A stretch of DNA of 64,000 nucleotides from Streptococcus constellatus subsp. constellatus (GTDB lineage Bacteria; Bacillota; Bacilli; Lactobacillales; Streptococcaceae), in NCBI RefSeq assembly GCF_023167545.1, contig NZ_AP014647.1, forward strand, positions 682,001 to 746,000, read 5' to 3'. Position 1 is the first letter of the stretch; every line of letters begins with the position of its first letter. Positions 39,661-49,269 of the stretch are shown in pieces. The notes beneath the pieces are model-generated. The model was not told where the DNA came from. It ran no database searches and saw nothing but the letters and a program-made list of their open reading frames with translations. The translations under genes and the position numbers were made by a program.

Positions 39661-40572
39661 ATGAACGAAGTAGCAAAAAAGATGCTGACAAAGTCAAAGA
39701 ATTCTCGTTTGGAATCTTTTGGAAAAACCATTACCTTTCTTTGTATGAGTTTAATTGTCTTTGTCGTTGCAATGATTTTATTGTTTGTAGCAGAGAAAGG
39801 TCTTTCGACCTTCTTTGTTAATAAAGTAAATATCTTCAGTTTTCTTTTCGGAGCAACATGGAATCCATCTGGTAAGGAGTTTGGCGCTCTACCGATGATT
39901 CTTGGCTCTTTCCTCGTAACTCTTCTATCAGCGTTATTGGCGACACCATTTGCAATTGGAGCGGCTGTTTTTATGACGGAGGTTTCTCCTAAAGGTTCAA
40001 AAATTCTCCAACCGGCTATTGAACTTTTAGTCGGAATCCCATCGGTTGTATACGGTTTTATTGGCTTACAGGTTGTCGTTCCCTTTGTTCGTAGTATGTT
40101 TGGCGGGACAGGTTTTGGAATTTTATCGGGGATTTTTGTTCTCTTTGTCATGATTTTACCGACGGTGACTTTTATGACAACAGATAGTTTACGGGCTGTA
40201 CCGCGCCATTATCGAGAAGCCAGTATGGCGATGGGAGCTACTCGCTGGCAAACTATTTGGCGCGTGACGTTAAAAGCAGCTCGATCCGGTATTTTTACAG
40301 CTATTGTCTTTGGAATGGCTCGTGCTTTTGGTGAGGCGTTGGCGATTCAAATGGTTGTAGGAAATTCAGCCGTTATTCCAACCTCTTTGACGACACCTGC
40401 TGCAACTTTGACTTCTATCTTAACAATGGGAATTGGCAATACTGTTATGGGAACCGTTAATAACAATGTCCTTTGGTCACTCGCTCTGGTTTTACTTTTG
40501 ATGAGCTTAGCTTTCAATACTGTGATTAAGTTGATTACAAAGGAAAGAGGTAAGAAGAACTATGCACGCTAA
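39661..40572 (+). CDS. pstC: Phosphate ABC transporter permease PstC
   Basis: First membrane subunit of the phosphate importer, 303 residues, about six helices. The EAA loop that contacts the ATPases reads YREASMAMGATRWQTIWRV, followed by ARAFGEALA. The first helix is FLCMSLIVFVVAMILLFVAE. It begins 20 bases after pstS and overlaps pstA by 11 bases. The gene order and overlap show it works with PstA in one channel. Confidence 0.95.
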   Translation: MNEVAKKMLTKSKNSRLESFGKTITFLCMSLIVFVVAMILLFVAEKGLSTFFVNKVNIFSFLFGATWNPSGKEFGALPMILGSFLVTLLSALLATPFAIGAAVFMTEVSPKGSKILQPAIELLVGIPSVVYGFIGLQVVVPFVRSMFGGTGFGILSGIFVLFVMILPTVTFMTTDSLRAVPRHYREASMAMGATRWQTIWRVTLKAARSGIFTAIVFGMARAFGEALAIQMVVGNSAVIPTSLTTPAATLTSILTMGIGNTVMGTVNNNVLWSLALVLLLMSLAFNTVIKLITKERGKKNYAR

Positions 40573-41446
40573 AAAAATAGATAAATTGGCTACAGGTGTC
40601 CTCTATACCATTGCAGGAATCATTGTGAGCATTCTTGCCTCTTTAATTCTTTACATTCTAGTAAGAGGATTACCTCATGTCTCTTGGAAATTCTTGACTG
40701 GACAATCGTCTTCCTATCAAGCGGGTGGAGGAATTGGAATTCAGCTTTATAATTCGTTATTTCTGTTAGTTATTACTTTAATTATTTCCATTCCGTTATC
40801 AATGGGAGCAGGAATTTACTTATCTGAATATGCGAAGAAAGGGTTGGTAACAGATTTTGTCAGAACTTGTATTGAAATTTTATCATCTTTGCCTTCCGTT
40901 GTTGTCGGTCTCTTTGGATATTTGATTTTTGTTATTCAATTCCAATATGGTTTTTCAATCATTTCTGGTGCTCTGGCTTTAACTGTATTTAATTTACCAC
41001 AAATGACTCGTAGTGTAGAAGATAGCTTACAGCATGTGCATCATACACAGCGTGAAGCGGGACTTGCTCTTGGCATTTCTCGTTGGGAAACGATTATTCA
41101 TGTTGTAGTTCCAGAAGCATTACCAAGTATTGTGACAGGAGTTGTATTAGCTTCTGGACGAATTTTTGGTGAAGCAGCTGCACTTATCTATACAGCAGGT
41201 CAATCCGCCCCAGCCCTTGACTGGTCAAATTGGAACATTTTTAGTGTAACCAGCCCAATCTCTATTTTTCGTCAGGCTGAAACATTGGCTGTTCATATTT
41301 GGAAAGTCAATAGTGAAGGAACGATTCCTGATGCTGTGGAAGTGTCAGCTGGATCAGCAGCGGTACTTCTCATCTTTATTTTAATTTTCAACCTCGGTGC
41401 TCGTAAACTTGGAAGTTATCTGCATAAAAAATTAACATCTGCCTAA
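40562..41446 (+). CDS. pstA: Phosphate ABC transporter permease PstA
   Basis: Second membrane subunit, 294 residues, about six helices (ATGVLYTIAGIIVSILASLI first). The EAA loop is QREAGLALGISRWETIIHV, and GRIFGEAAALIYTAG follows as in other PstA proteins. The start overlaps the end of pstC. It ends 11 bases before the first pstB gene with AAAAGGAGAAGAA as that gene's ribosome site. Confidence 0.95.
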   Translation: MHAKKIDKLATGVLYTIAGIIVSILASLILYILVRGLPHVSWKFLTGQSSSYQAGGGIGIQLYNSLFLLVITLIISIPLSMGAGIYLSEYAKKGLVTDFVRTCIEILSSLPSVVVGLFGYLIFVIQFQYGFSIISGALALTVFNLPQMTRSVEDSLQHVHHTQREAGLALGISRWETIIHVVVPEALPSIVTGVVLASGRIFGEAAALIYTAGQSAPALDWSNWNIFSVTSPISIFRQAETLAVHIWKVNSEGTIPDAVEVSAGSAAVLLIFILIFNLGARKLGSYLHKKLTSA

Positions 41447-41457
41447 AAGGAGAAGAA

Positions 41458-42261
41458 ATGACAGAATATAACTGGAATGAAAAACATATTGTTACTTTTC
41501 CTGAAGAAGAAGTTGTGTTATCAACAAAAAATTTGCATGTTTACTATGGTAAAAATGAATCCATTAAAGGGGTTGATATGCAGTTTCAGAAAAATAAAAT
41601 TACAGCTCTTATAGGACCTTCGGGTTCTGGGAAATCAACCTATCTTCGTAGCTTGAATCGAATGAATGATACGATTGACATCGCCAAAGTTACTGGTGAA
41701 ATCTGGTATGAAGGGATTGATATCAATCGCTCAGACATCAATGTTTATGAAATGCGTAAGCATATCGGAATGGTTTTTCAAAGACCAAATCCATTTGCTA
41801 AGTCCATTTATCGTAATATTACTTTTGCACATGAACGTGCTGGTGTCAAAGATAGGAAGATTTTAGATGAAATTGTTGAAACATCTCTAAAGCAGGCAGC
41901 TCTTTGGGAACAGGTAAAGGATGATCTTCATAAATCTGCTTTGATGTTATCAGGCGGTCAGCAGCAACGTCTCTGTATTGCTCGCGCTATTTCCGTGAAG
42001 CCAGAAATACTTTTAATGGATGAACCTGCTTCTGCGCTCGATCCAATTGCAACAGCGCAGTTAGAAGAAACAATGTTAGAGTTGAAGAAGAACTATACGA
42101 TTATCATAGTAACTCACAGTATGCAACAGGCGGCACGTGCTAGTGACTATACTGGTTTCTTCTATCTTGGTGATTTAATCGAATATGATGAAACTGCCAA
42201 GATTTTCCAAAATGCTAAGTTGCAGTCTACCAATGATTATGTTTCTGGCCATTTTGGATAA
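41458..42261 (+). CDS. pstB1: Phosphate ABC transporter ATP-binding protein PstB1
   Basis: One of two PstB ATPases, 267 residues. Walker [11 protein letters not shown]-loop MVFQRPNPF, signature LSGGQQQR, Walker B ILLMDEPASALDP, and a normal switch histidine in IIVTHSMQQAARASD. A roughly 17-residue N-terminal extension (MTEYNWNEKHIVTFPEE) is typical of the first streptococcal PstB. It lies between pstA and the second pstB gene. All catalytic residues are present. Confidence 0.95.
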   Translation: MTEYNWNEKHIVTFPEEEVVLSTKNLHVYYGKNESIKGVDMQFQKNKITALIGPSGSGKSTYLRSLNRMNDTIDIAKVTGEIWYEGIDINRSDINVYEMRKHIGMVFQRPNPFAKSIYRNITFAHERAGVKDRKILDEIVETSLKQAALWEQVKDDLHKSALMLSGGQQQRLCIARAISVKPEILLMDEPASALDPIATAQLEETMLELKKNYTIIIVTHSMQQAARASDYTGFFYLGDLIEYDETAKIFQNAKLQSTNDYVSGHFG

Positions 42262-42300
42262 GAAACTGTGTGAATTTAGAATTTATTAAAGGATTATCAG

Positions 42301-43059
42301 ATGATAGAACCTATTTTACAAATTAAGGACTTGTCGGTTTATTATAACAAAAAGAAAGCCCTCAATAGTGTATCATTAGATGTATTGCCTCATGAGATTA
42401 CAGCTTTGATTGGTCCTTCTGGATCGGGAAAGTCAACCCTTTTAAAAGCAATCAATCGGATGGGAGATTTGAATCCAGAGGTTACAACGACAGGTACTGT
42501 AATTTACAATGGACATAATATTTATAGTCCGAGGACAGATACGGTAGAGCTTCGAAAAGAAATTGGAATGGTTTTTCAACAGCCCAATCCATTTCCAATG
42601 ACGATTTATGAAAATGTTGTCTATGGTCTGCGAATCAATGGTGTTAGAGACAAAGAGGTGTTAGACGAAGTTGTTGAATCTTCACTCAAGAGTGCATCTA
42701 TTTGGGATGAGGTGAAAGATCGTTTATATGATTCAGCCATTGGCTTGTCAGGTGGTCAGCAGCAACGTGTCTGTGTGGCGCGTGTCTTGGCAACGAGTCC
42801 AAAAATTATTCTTTTAGATGAGCCGACATCAGCACTTGATCCCGTTTCTGCCGGAAAAATTGAAGAAACACTGCATGGACTGAAAGATAAATATACGATG
42901 TTACTGGTGACGCGTTCGATGCAGCAAGCTAGCCGTATTTCAGACAAGACAGCGTTCTTCTTGGGTGGAGATTTAATTGAATTTAATACTACAAAAGAAA
43001 TGTTTCTCAGTCCAATTCATAAAGAAACAGAAGATTACATTACAGGAAAATTTGGCTAG
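42301..43059 (+). CDS. pstB2: Phosphate ABC transporter ATP-binding protein PstB2
   Basis: Second PstB, 252 residues. Walker [11 protein letters not shown]-loop [10 protein letters not shown], signature LSGGQQQR and Walker [14 protein letters not shown] are intact, but the switch position is arginine: [15 protein letters not shown], Arg205 at 42913-42915, where PstB1 has histidine. If the two pair, one ATP site would differ from the other. The 39-base gap after pstB1 has no terminator. The phoU gene follows 80 bases later. Confidence 0.95.
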   Translation: MIEPILQIKDLSVYYNKKKALNSVSLDVLPHEITALIGPSGSGKSTLLKAINRMGDLNPEVTTTGTVIYNGHNIYSPRTDTVELRKEIGMVFQQPNPFPMTIYENVVYGLRINGVRDKEVLDEVVESSLKSASIWDEVKDRLYDSAIGLSGGQQQRVCVARVLATSPKIILLDEPTSALDPVSAGKIEETLHGLKDKYTMLLVTRSMQQASRISDKTAFFLGGDLIEFNTTKEMFLSPIHKETEDYITGKFG

Positions 43060-43139
43060 AAAGATGGATGCTACTTTTTGTTAGTTCAGCCAATCACGAG
43101 GATTATTGATCCTCTTTATATCTGATGAAAGGAAATTTT

Positions 43140-43793
43140 ATGCTTAGAGTACAATTTGAAGAAGATTTAGCAAAACTTCATAACCAATTTTACGCGATGG
43201 GAAATGAAGTGTTATCACAGATTAACCGCACAGTTCGTGCATTTGTGACCCACGATCGTGAATTGGCAAAAGAGGTTATTGAAGAAGACGCAGAGGTCAA
43301 TGAATATGAAGTAAAGTTGGAGAAAAAGTCTTTAGAAATCATTGCTTTGCAGCAGCCTGTTTCACAAGATTTACGAACCGTTATTACAGTTTTGAAGGCA
43401 AGTAGTGATGTGGAAAGAATGGGGGATCATGCCGTTTCCATTGCACAAGCGACGATCCGTATGAAAGGAGAAGTTCGCATCCAATCTGTTGAAGAAGAAA
43501 TCAGCAAGATGGGGCGTGATGTTAAGAACTTTGTGGAAGCAGCACTTGAACTTTATCTTAATGGTGATGTGGATAAGGCTTATGAAGTTGCAGCTATGGA
43601 TGAGAAAATTAATCAGTATTTTGATGATATTCGAGATTTGGCAACGCAAGAAATTAAGGCAAATCCAGATTTGATTGTTACAGGTCGTGATTATTTCCAA
43701 GTTATTTCATATCTGGAACGTATTGGTGATTATGCTAAAAATATCTGCGAATGGGTTGTTTACTTTGAAACAGGTAAAATCGTTGAAATGTAA
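43140..43793 (+). CDS. phoU: Phosphate signaling complex protein PhoU
   Basis: Regulator that couples Pst transport to the phosphate two-component system and protects against excess uptake. 217 residues, all helical, with two PhoU repeats; metal-binding acidic motifs are in [14 protein letters not shown] and DERM-like [15 protein letters not shown], and the second repeat has [18 protein letters not shown] 43140 is preferred over 43125 because GAAAGGAAATTTT precedes it and family members start [11 protein letters not shown] terminator follows the operon. Confidence 0.94.
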   Translation: MLRVQFEEDLAKLHNQFYAMGNEVLSQINRTVRAFVTHDRELAKEVIEEDAEVNEYEVKLEKKSLEIIALQQPVSQDLRTVITVLKASSDVERMGDHAVSIAQATIRMKGEVRIQSVEEEISKMGRDVKNFVEAALELYLNGDVDKAYEVAAMDEKINQYFDDIRDLATQEIKANPDLIVTGRDYFQVISYLERIGDYAKNICEWVVYFETGKIVEM

Positions 43794-43803
43794 ATACTAA
43801 CTT

Positions 43804-43837
43804 AAAAAATTTGAGAATAATTTCTCAGATTTTTTAT
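43804..43837 (+). terminator. Terminator after the pst operon
   Basis: AAAAAATTTGAGAA pairs with TTTCTCAGATTTTTT around a short loop. Confidence 0.85.
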
Positions 43838-43879
43838 TTTCTTCTTCCTTTTCCGAATAAGGATATGAGGAGGTTTTTT

Positions 43880-44560
43880 ATGTATAGTATTTCATTTCAG
43901 GAAGATTCTTTATTGCCAAGAGAACGTTTGGTAGCAGAAGGTGCAGAACAATTGAGCAATCAAGAATTGTTATCCATTCTTATCCGCACTGGCAATAAAA
44001 AAGAAACTGTTTTTCAAGTTTCCCAACGAATTTTATCAACAATTTCTAGTTTAAATGATTTGCGTAATATGACACTACAAGAATTACAATCAATTTCTGG
44101 AATTGGACGTATCAAAGCTATTGAATTGCAAGCCATGATTGAGTTGGGACAGCGAATTAGTAAAGCAGAATTGATTATGCAAGAGCAAATTTTAAGTAGT
44201 CAAAAGTTAGCGAAAAAAATGCAACAGGAATTGGGGCATAAAAAACAGGAACATCTTGTTGCTTTATATCTAGACACTCAAAATAAAATCATTCATCAAC
44301 AGACTATTTTTATCGGCAGTGTGTCACGTAGCATTGCGGAGCCGCGAGAAATTCTGCATTATGCCGTGAGGCATATGGCGACATCCGTTATTTTGGTGCA
44401 CAATCATCCGTCAGGAGCTGTATTACCAAGCAGAAACGACGATGAAGTGACCAAACATGTAAAAGAAGCGTGTGAGCTAATGGGCTTCATCTTACTGGAT
44501 CATCTCATCGTCGCTGAGAAAGATTATTATAGCTATCGAGAAGAAACGGAATTGATTTAG
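43880..44560 (+). CDS. radC: RadC family JAB-domain protein
   Basis: A 226-residue RadC/UPF0758 protein. An N-terminal helix-hairpin-helix region ([20 protein letters not shown]) is followed by a JAB/MPN metalloprotease-like domain with [19 protein letters not shown] holding the zinc ligands. Despite the name, a repair role is doubtful; function is open. ATG 43880 is chosen for ATGAGGAGGTTTTTT upstream. Its stop overlaps by four bases the stop of the leftward GATase gene. Confidence 0.92.
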   Translation: MYSISFQEDSLLPRERLVAEGAEQLSNQELLSILIRTGNKKETVFQVSQRILSTISSLNDLRNMTLQELQSISGIGRIKAIELQAMIELGQRISKAELIMQEQILSSQKLAKKMQQELGHKKQEHLVALYLDTQNKIIHQQTIFIGSVSRSIAEPREILHYAVRHMATSVILVHNHPSGAVLPSRNDDEVTKHVKEACELMGFILLDHLIVAEKDYYSYREETELI

Positions 44561-45249
44561 AGTTTATTGACAACATAGTCAAAGAGTAACCGATCTTTAG
44601 GACGTGTTTCAAATAAGAATTCTGGATGCCATTGAACTCCCAGATAAGCGATTTCATCAGTTGTAGTAATGGCTTCAATGGTATTATCTTTTGGATCATG
44701 GGCGATGACTTCGACATTTTCTGCTAAATCTTTAATACTTTGATGATGGAAAGAATTTATATGAGATACTTCACCATAAATCTTTTCCAAAACAGAACCA
44801 GGTTTGGTAACTAATTTTTGAGTAGTATACTCTGCAGAACTGTCTTGCCAATGATGTTCAATATCTTGATAAAGAGTTCCGCCCATTGCGACATTAAACA
44901 ATTGTGTACCGCGGCAAACAGTAAAAATTGGTTTTTGCCGTTGGATCGCTTCATGGATTAAGGATAATTCAAACACATCACGATCCAAATGATAATCATC
45001 ACTATCAATCATTTTTTCTTCACCATAGAATTGTGGTGATACATTTTGTCCACCTGTTAGGATAAGTTTATCAATCATCTTGATGTAATGCTGAGCTATG
45101 TCTGCATCTCCAATTGGCAATATGACAGGAATTCCACCAACTTCTTTTACGCCTTCCACAAATCCTTTAGCAGCATAGCTCATGATGGCAAATTCGTCTT
45201 CAGGGTTGGGTCTTTCATTTCCAGTAATTCCGATAATGGGTTTCTTCAT
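44557..45249 (-). CDS. Class I glutamine amidotransferase, gamma-glutamyl-GABA hydrolase type
   Basis: A 230-residue class I amidotransferase-like hydrolase. The nucleophile cysteine is in [15 protein letters not shown], the His in [10 protein letters not shown], and LTGGQNVSP forms the oxyanion side. Family members cleave gamma-glutamyl amides such as gamma-glutamyl-GABA or gamma-glutamyl-putrescine; the substrate here is not certain. It is 27 bases downstream of rex on the same strand and may share its transcript. It ends in the radC stop. Confidence 0.88.
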   Translation of the reverse strand: MKKPIIGITGNERPNPEDEFAIMSYAAKGFVEGVKEVGGIPVILPIGDADIAQHYIKMIDKLILTGGQNVSPQFYGEEKMIDSDDYHLDRDVFELSLIHEAIQRQKPIFTVCRGTQLFNVAMGGTLYQDIEHHWQDSSAEYTTQKLVTKPGSVLEKIYGEVSHINSFHHQSIKDLAENVEVIAHDPKDNTIEAITTTDEIAYLGVQWHPEFLFETRPKDRLLFDYVVNKL

Positions 45250-45276
45250 AAATAAATATCTGCTCTTTCTAATTAT

Positions 45277-45921
45277 TTAATACCCTTTTTTCATAAAGTA
45301 GAGGAGTGTTTGCAGCTCACTTGTCAAGTCAACATATTGAACAACAACATCTTTTGGAACGGTTAAGTGAACGGGTGAGAAACTGAGAATACCTTTTACG
45401 CCAGCTTCTACAAGGATAGTTGCCACTTCTTGAGCTCTTGTACTTGGAACCGTCAAAATAGCGGTCTTTACATCTACATTTTTTAGTTTATCATTTACTT
45501 GTGAAATGCCATAAATAGGAATCCCGTCATTTGTAATCGTTCCAACTTCAGGATGATCATCGGTGTCAAATGCCATAACAATCTTCATTTTATTACGTTC
45601 ATGGAAGCGGTAGTGGAGTAATGCGTGTCCCATATTACCGATACCGACTAACATCACATTGGTAATAGAATGATCATGAAGTAAATCAGCAAAAAAATTC
45701 ATGAGTTTTTTTACATCATAACCATACCCACGACGACCTAATTCACCAAAGTAAGAAAAATCACGACGAACAGTTGCAGAATCAATCCCGATAGCATCTG
45801 CGATTTGTTTTGAATTGGCTTTTTCAATTTTTTCAGAATTAAATCGTTTAAAAATCCGATAATAAAGCGAGAGCCTTTTAGCAGTTGCGCGTGGAATGGT
45901 TGTATTTCTTTCAGATTTCAC
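45277..45921 (-). CDS. rex: Redox-sensing transcriptional repressor Rex
   Basis: Represses fermentation and anaerobic genes when NADH/NAD is low. 214 residues: winged helix ([39 protein letters not shown]) and a Rossmann domain with [15 protein letters not shown] and the C-terminal swapped helix. The start chosen is GTG at 45921 because GAAAGGATGTGATTTT precedes it and the protein then begins [12 protein letters not shown] as in relatives; a TTG at 45939 would overlap the ribosome site. Targets in this window could include fermentation genes such as pta, but I saw no full Rex palindrome there. Confidence 0.94.
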   Translation of the reverse strand: MKSERNTTIPRATAKRLSLYYRIFKRFNSEKIEKANSKQIADAIGIDSATVRRDFSYFGELGRRGYGYDVKKLMNFFADLLHDHSITNVMLVGIGNMGHALLHYRFHERNKMKIVMAFDTDDHPEVGTITNDGIPIYGISQVNDKLKNVDVKTAILTVPSTRAQEVATILVEAGVKGILSFSPVHLTVPKDVVVQYVDLTSELQTLLYFMKKGY

Positions 45922-45996
45922 AAAATCACATCCTTTCAAAGACTATTTTATAGAAAGTTTGTGAAAAAATCAACTTATTTGATGGAAATAGAAAAG

Positions 45997-46038
45997 GAGT
46001 AGGAGAAAAACCAAAACTTTCGATTTGTCACCCTACTC
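45997..46038 (-). terminator. Possible terminator after DUF1831 gene
   Basis: On the minus strand GAGTAGG pairs with CCTACTC across a 28-base loop, followed by CTTTTCTATTT. Weak because of the long loop. Confidence 0.45.
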
Positions 46039-46046
46039 TATTTTTT

Positions 46047-46082
46047 ATCTTTTTACAGTTCTAAAATGAACTGTAAAAAGAT
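46047..46082. repeat. Perfect 15-bp hairpin between DUF1831 gene and rex
   Basis: ATCTTTTTACAGTTC (46047-46061) and GAACTGTAAAAAGAT (46068-46082) are exact reverse complements with a 6-base loop. There is no T run on the 3' side in either direction, so it is not a standard terminator; it begins 10 bases after the DUF1831 stop. Confidence 0.8.
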
Positions 46083-46092
46083 AGCTATTTAC

Positions 46093-46440
46093 TTAATGTT
46101 CTTGTTTGGTGAAAATACCACGTTCAACCAAACTATCCATTAGAAAATAAAATTTTTCTTGAATGATCTGATTGGTTTCTGATTTGAAAATGTTAACCAA
46201 GCGAAGACCAGATTTGTCTGTAATATTGATTTTCACACCTGAAAGCTCTTTGTTGATAATGATTTTTAACAAAAAACCATCACCACTATTTGGAACACTT
46301 TCTAATAAACGTGTTAATTCATAATTTCCAACTTTTGTTTCAGAAAAAGTGTTATCACGCAAAGTAAATTTTTTAACGTTTTCTCCAAGAGAGTAGCTGT
46401 ATGGGCAATCTTTTAAGTGAATAGTGGTCTGAAAAGCCAT
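46093..46440 (-). CDS. DUF1831 family protein
   Basis: A 115-residue protein of the DUF1831 family, recognised by MAFQTTIHLKDCPYSYSLGE and the overall size. Members usually sit beside a cysteine desulfurase, as here, where it follows that gene by 4 bases. A role in sulfur or Fe-S metabolism is inferred from this pairing only. No signal peptide or membrane segment. The ribosome site is within the end of the desulfurase gene (TAGGAGGATAAATAG). Confidence 0.87.
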   Translation of the reverse strand: MAFQTTIHLKDCPYSYSLGENVKKFTLRDNTFSETKVGNYELTRLLESVPNSGDGFLLKIIINKELSGVKINITDKSGLRLVNIFKSETNQIIQEKFYFLMDSLVERGIFTKQEH

Positions 46441-46444
46441 CTAT

Positions 46445-47560
46445 TTATCCTCCTAAAATTTCTTTTAATATTGTGGTAAATTGGTGAACTTCTTCTGAAG
46501 TATTTTGTTCTGAAAAGCTAATGCGGATAGATTCCTTTAATCGCTCTGAATCACTACCATAAAAAGCTTCAAGAACGTGACTTGGTTCAACTGTACCTGC
46601 TGTACAAGCAGATCCGGTTGAAATAGAAATTCCTGCCAAGTCTAAACGCATTAGTAATAAGTCATTAGCCTGTTTAGGAAAGCCAAGATTTATTACATAG
46701 GGAAGTGTATGAGAATCATGATTGACATAGTAGTCTATTCCGTCCAGTTCAGCGAGAAGCTGTTTTTTTAAGCTTTCCACATGACTTATATTTTTTGGAT
46801 AGCCCTTAAGATTTTCTTTTAAAGCTGCAATCATTCCAGCGATAGCTGCTAAATTTTCAGTACCTGCACGTCTTTTATCTTCTTGATCTCCGCCATGTAA
46901 AAATTTATCAAATTTCATCTGATTGGCATACAAGAAACCAATGCCTTTAGGACCATGAAATTTATGAGCTGATGCACTCATAAAATCAATTCCTAGTTCT
47001 TCGGGATACACAGGTAATTTGCCCATAATTTGTACTGCATCCACATGATAAGCAGCGGGATGATGTTTCAAAACTTCAGCAATTTCTTTGATTGGAAGCA
47101 GGTAGCCAGTTTCATTGTTGGCATACATAGTGGAGACAAGTATAGTATCCTCTCTAAGAGCTTCTTTTATCTGCTGAGCTGTGATTTCTCCATTTTGGGG
47201 TTGGATATAAGTCGCTTCAAAGCCAAACTTATCTACCAGATATTCAATAGTTGCAAGCACAGAATGATGTTCGATAGCAGTGGTGATAATGTGCTTTCCC
47301 TGGTCTTGATGGGCTAAGGCATACCCTTTTATGGCTGTATTGTTACTTTCTGTCCCACCTGATGTAAAGATGATATGTTGACTTTTAGTATGAAGTAGGT
47401 CAGCAAGTTCTTGTCGGGCTTTGCGAAGAATTTTACTAGCAGCTCTGCCGTGGCTATGAATGCTAGATGGATTGCCAAAGGTATTTTCCATAACCTGTGT
47501 CATAGCAGTCATAGCAGTCTTTGACATAGGAGTTGTTGCTGCATTATCGAAATAAATCAA
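46445..47560 (-). CDS. Cysteine desulfurase (NifS/IscS type)
   Basis: PLP enzyme that frees sulfur from cysteine for thionucleosides and clusters; 371 residues. The PLP lysine is in SASAHKFHGPKG near residue 200, with His in AIEHHSVL; the catalytic cysteine is in STGSACTAG near residue 323. Group I (IscS-like) length and loop. It follows prs by 9 bases on the minus strand (AAGGAGAAATC before ATG). In streptococci such stand-alone genes often serve tRNA 4-thiouridine or 2-thiouridine formation. Confidence 0.94.
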   Translation of the reverse strand: MIYFDNAATTPMSKTAMTAMTQVMENTFGNPSSIHSHGRAASKILRKARQELADLLHTKSQHIIFTSGGTESNNTAIKGYALAHQDQGKHIITTAIEHHSVLATIEYLVDKFGFEATYIQPQNGEITAQQIKEALREDTILVSTMYANNETGYLLPIKEIAEVLKHHPAAYHVDAVQIMGKLPVYPEELGIDFMSASAHKFHGPKGIGFLYANQMKFDKFLHGGDQEDKRRAGTENLAAIAGMIAALKENLKGYPKNISHVESLKKQLLAELDGIDYYVNHDSHTLPYVINLGFPKQANDLLLMRLDLAGISISTGSACTAGTVEPSHVLEAFYGSDSERLKESIRISFSEQNTSEEVHQFTTILKEILGG

Positions 47561-47569
47561 GATTTCTCC

Positions 47570-48541
47570 TTATTTCTTTTTATTGTAAGCAAACAGTGGA
47601 CTGACTGGTTTTCTTTTATGGATACGAACGATTGCATCTCCGATTAGCCCACTTGCAGTGATGTATTGAACATTTTTCGGAGTTTTTTCTTTCGTTGCAA
47701 CTGAGTCAGTAACCAGGATTTCTTTGATAGGAGAGTTATCTAACTTTTCAGCAGCTCCTTCGACAAATAAACCATGACTAGAAACTGCATAAATTTCTGT
47801 TGCACCTTCGCGTTCAACAATTTTTGAGGCTTCAGCAAATGTACGACCAGTATTTAAAATATCATCAATAAGGATAGCTTTTTTCCCAGCTACATCTCCG
47901 ATAATATAGCCTTCGTTACGGTGGGTATCGTCTTGAGCGTAGTCGATAATTGCAATCGGAGCATCTAAATGCTCTGCTAAGCTTCTAGCACGTTTAACAC
48001 CAGAATTTTTTGGACTAACCACAACAACATCTTCACCAGACAAGCCTTTTTCACAGTAATGTTTGGCAAAGAGAGGGACAGTGTAAAGGTTATCAACAGG
48101 GATATCAAAGAAACCTTGAACTTGAACGGCATGCAAATCAAGGGTCAGAACACGATCAACTCCTGCCTTTACCAACATATTTGCTACCAGTTTTGCCGTA
48201 ATTGGTTCACGAGGAGCAGCAGTGCGATCCTGGCGCGCATAGCCAAAATATGGCATCACGACATTAACAGAGTTAGCGCTAGCGCGATTGCAGGCATCCA
48301 CCATGATAAGAAGTTCCATCAAATGATTATTGACAGGGAAACTCGTTGACTGAATGATAAATACATCAAAACCACGTACACTTTCTTCGATGTTAACTTG
48401 AATTTCACCATCTGAAAATTGACGTGAGGATAGTTTTCCAAGAGATACGCCAGCAGCTTGAGCAATTTTTTCGGCGATATCGTGATTGGAATTTAGTGCA
48501 AACAACTTCATCTGTGCTTTATCCGTCAGTATATCCATCAT
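47570..48541 (-). CDS. prs: Ribose-phosphate pyrophosphokinase
   Basis: Makes PRPP from ribose 5-phosphate and ATP. 323 residues with [51 protein letters not shown] and the PRPP loop [12 protein letters not shown], which differs from the usual VDDMIDTAGT and is typical of the second streptococcal Prs. The start is ATG 48541 with AAAGGAGTC 12 bases upstream; the neighbouring ATG 48538 is an equal choice. It leads a leftward group with the desulfurase and DUF1831 genes. Confidence 0.93.
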   Translation of the reverse strand: MMDILTDKAQMKLFALNSNHDIAEKIAQAAGVSLGKLSSRQFSDGEIQVNIEESVRGFDVFIIQSTSFPVNNHLMELLIMVDACNRASANSVNVVMPYFGYARQDRTAAPREPITAKLVANMLVKAGVDRVLTLDLHAVQVQGFFDIPVDNLYTVPLFAKHYCEKGLSGEDVVVVSPKNSGVKRARSLAEHLDAPIAIIDYAQDDTHRNEGYIIGDVAGKKAILIDDILNTGRTFAEASKIVEREGATEIYAVSSHGLFVEGAAEKLDNSPIKEILVTDSVATKEKTPKNVQYITASGLIGDAIVRIHKRKPVSPLFAYNKKK

Positions 48542-48613
48542 AACTTATATAAGACTCCTTTTGATTTCTACTCTCCATTTTATCAAAAAATAAGCAAAAT
48601 TTCAGCTTTTTAT

Positions 48614-49174
48614 TCATAAGTTTTGAGCAAATCTTGCAACTTTAGGTTTTGCATATTTATAGTGGACATGATGAGCTTGTAAAAAGTGATTGAATTGTTC
48701 TTTTCCAATTTTAGCATCTGTTACTTCCAGCTCTAATTCGTAGTCTGTTTTGTCAAAATAATAATTTTCATCAAGTGCCATCAAGCCAATAGTAGTTTCT
48801 TTTTCATAGCGAATAGTTGTCAAGCTCCCTAGAACCTTTAATTTCTCGAGGTTGATAGCAGCTTGAGTCAGCAGGGTGCGTATTTTTCCTTCAGGTAGCA
48901 CACATGTATTGATGAAAGTGTGAGACTCTTCTAAAGTGAGAAATTGATTGTATTCCATATTACCGACCTGCTGCGGAATTTTCAATGTTAACTCAGTACG
49001 AGTTTCAAAAGTACGAATCCGAAGTGCCATTTTTGCATCTCGAATTGAAAAGTCGGCTGTGTCAATATAGTAGTTTATCTGCTTGGTAGCTTTTATCTTT
49101 GAAAACAGTGGTAACAGCTGTTGGTACTCATTTTTTGTCAGAAGCGTTTTGTATTCAATTTCCAAATGATTCAT
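48614..49174 (-). CDS. CYTH domain-containing protein
   Basis: A 186-residue triphosphate tunnel metalloenzyme-like protein. The hallmark ExExK is at residues 5-9 (EIEYK), and further tunnel residues lie in KMALRIRTFETRTELTLK and YELELEV. It is divergent from relQ across 95 bases, as in many Firmicutes where CYTH proteins adjoin the small alarmone synthetase. Substrates of the family include inorganic tri- or tetraphosphate and thiamine triphosphate; which applies here is unknown. Confidence 0.9.
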   Translation of the reverse strand: MNHLEIEYKTLLTKNEYQQLLPLFSKIKATKQINYYIDTADFSIRDAKMALRIRTFETRTELTLKIPQQVGNMEYNQFLTLEESHTFINTCVLPEGKIRTLLTQAAINLEKLKVLGSLTTIRYEKETTIGLMALDENYYFDKTDYELELEVTDAKIGKEQFNHFLQAHHVHYKYAKPKVARFAQNL

Positions 49175-49209
49175 TTTCCAATCCTTTTCTTTTGTTTGAA
49201 AGCGATTTA

Positions 49210-49218
49210 TGTTATAAT
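49210..49218 (+). promoter_or_regulatory. Extended -10 promoter for relQ operon
   Basis: TGTTATAAT, 51 bases before the relQ ATG. Confidence 0.6.
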
Positions 49219-49269
49219 AAGTATTGTGTTTATTTTATAAAAAATTAAGTAAAATGACAAGGTGAGTGT

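Noticed and set aside
45921..45990. Rex self-operator at TTGTGAAAAAATCAACTT
   Set aside because: Only the left half matches the Rex palindrome; the right half has an insertion and no symmetry.
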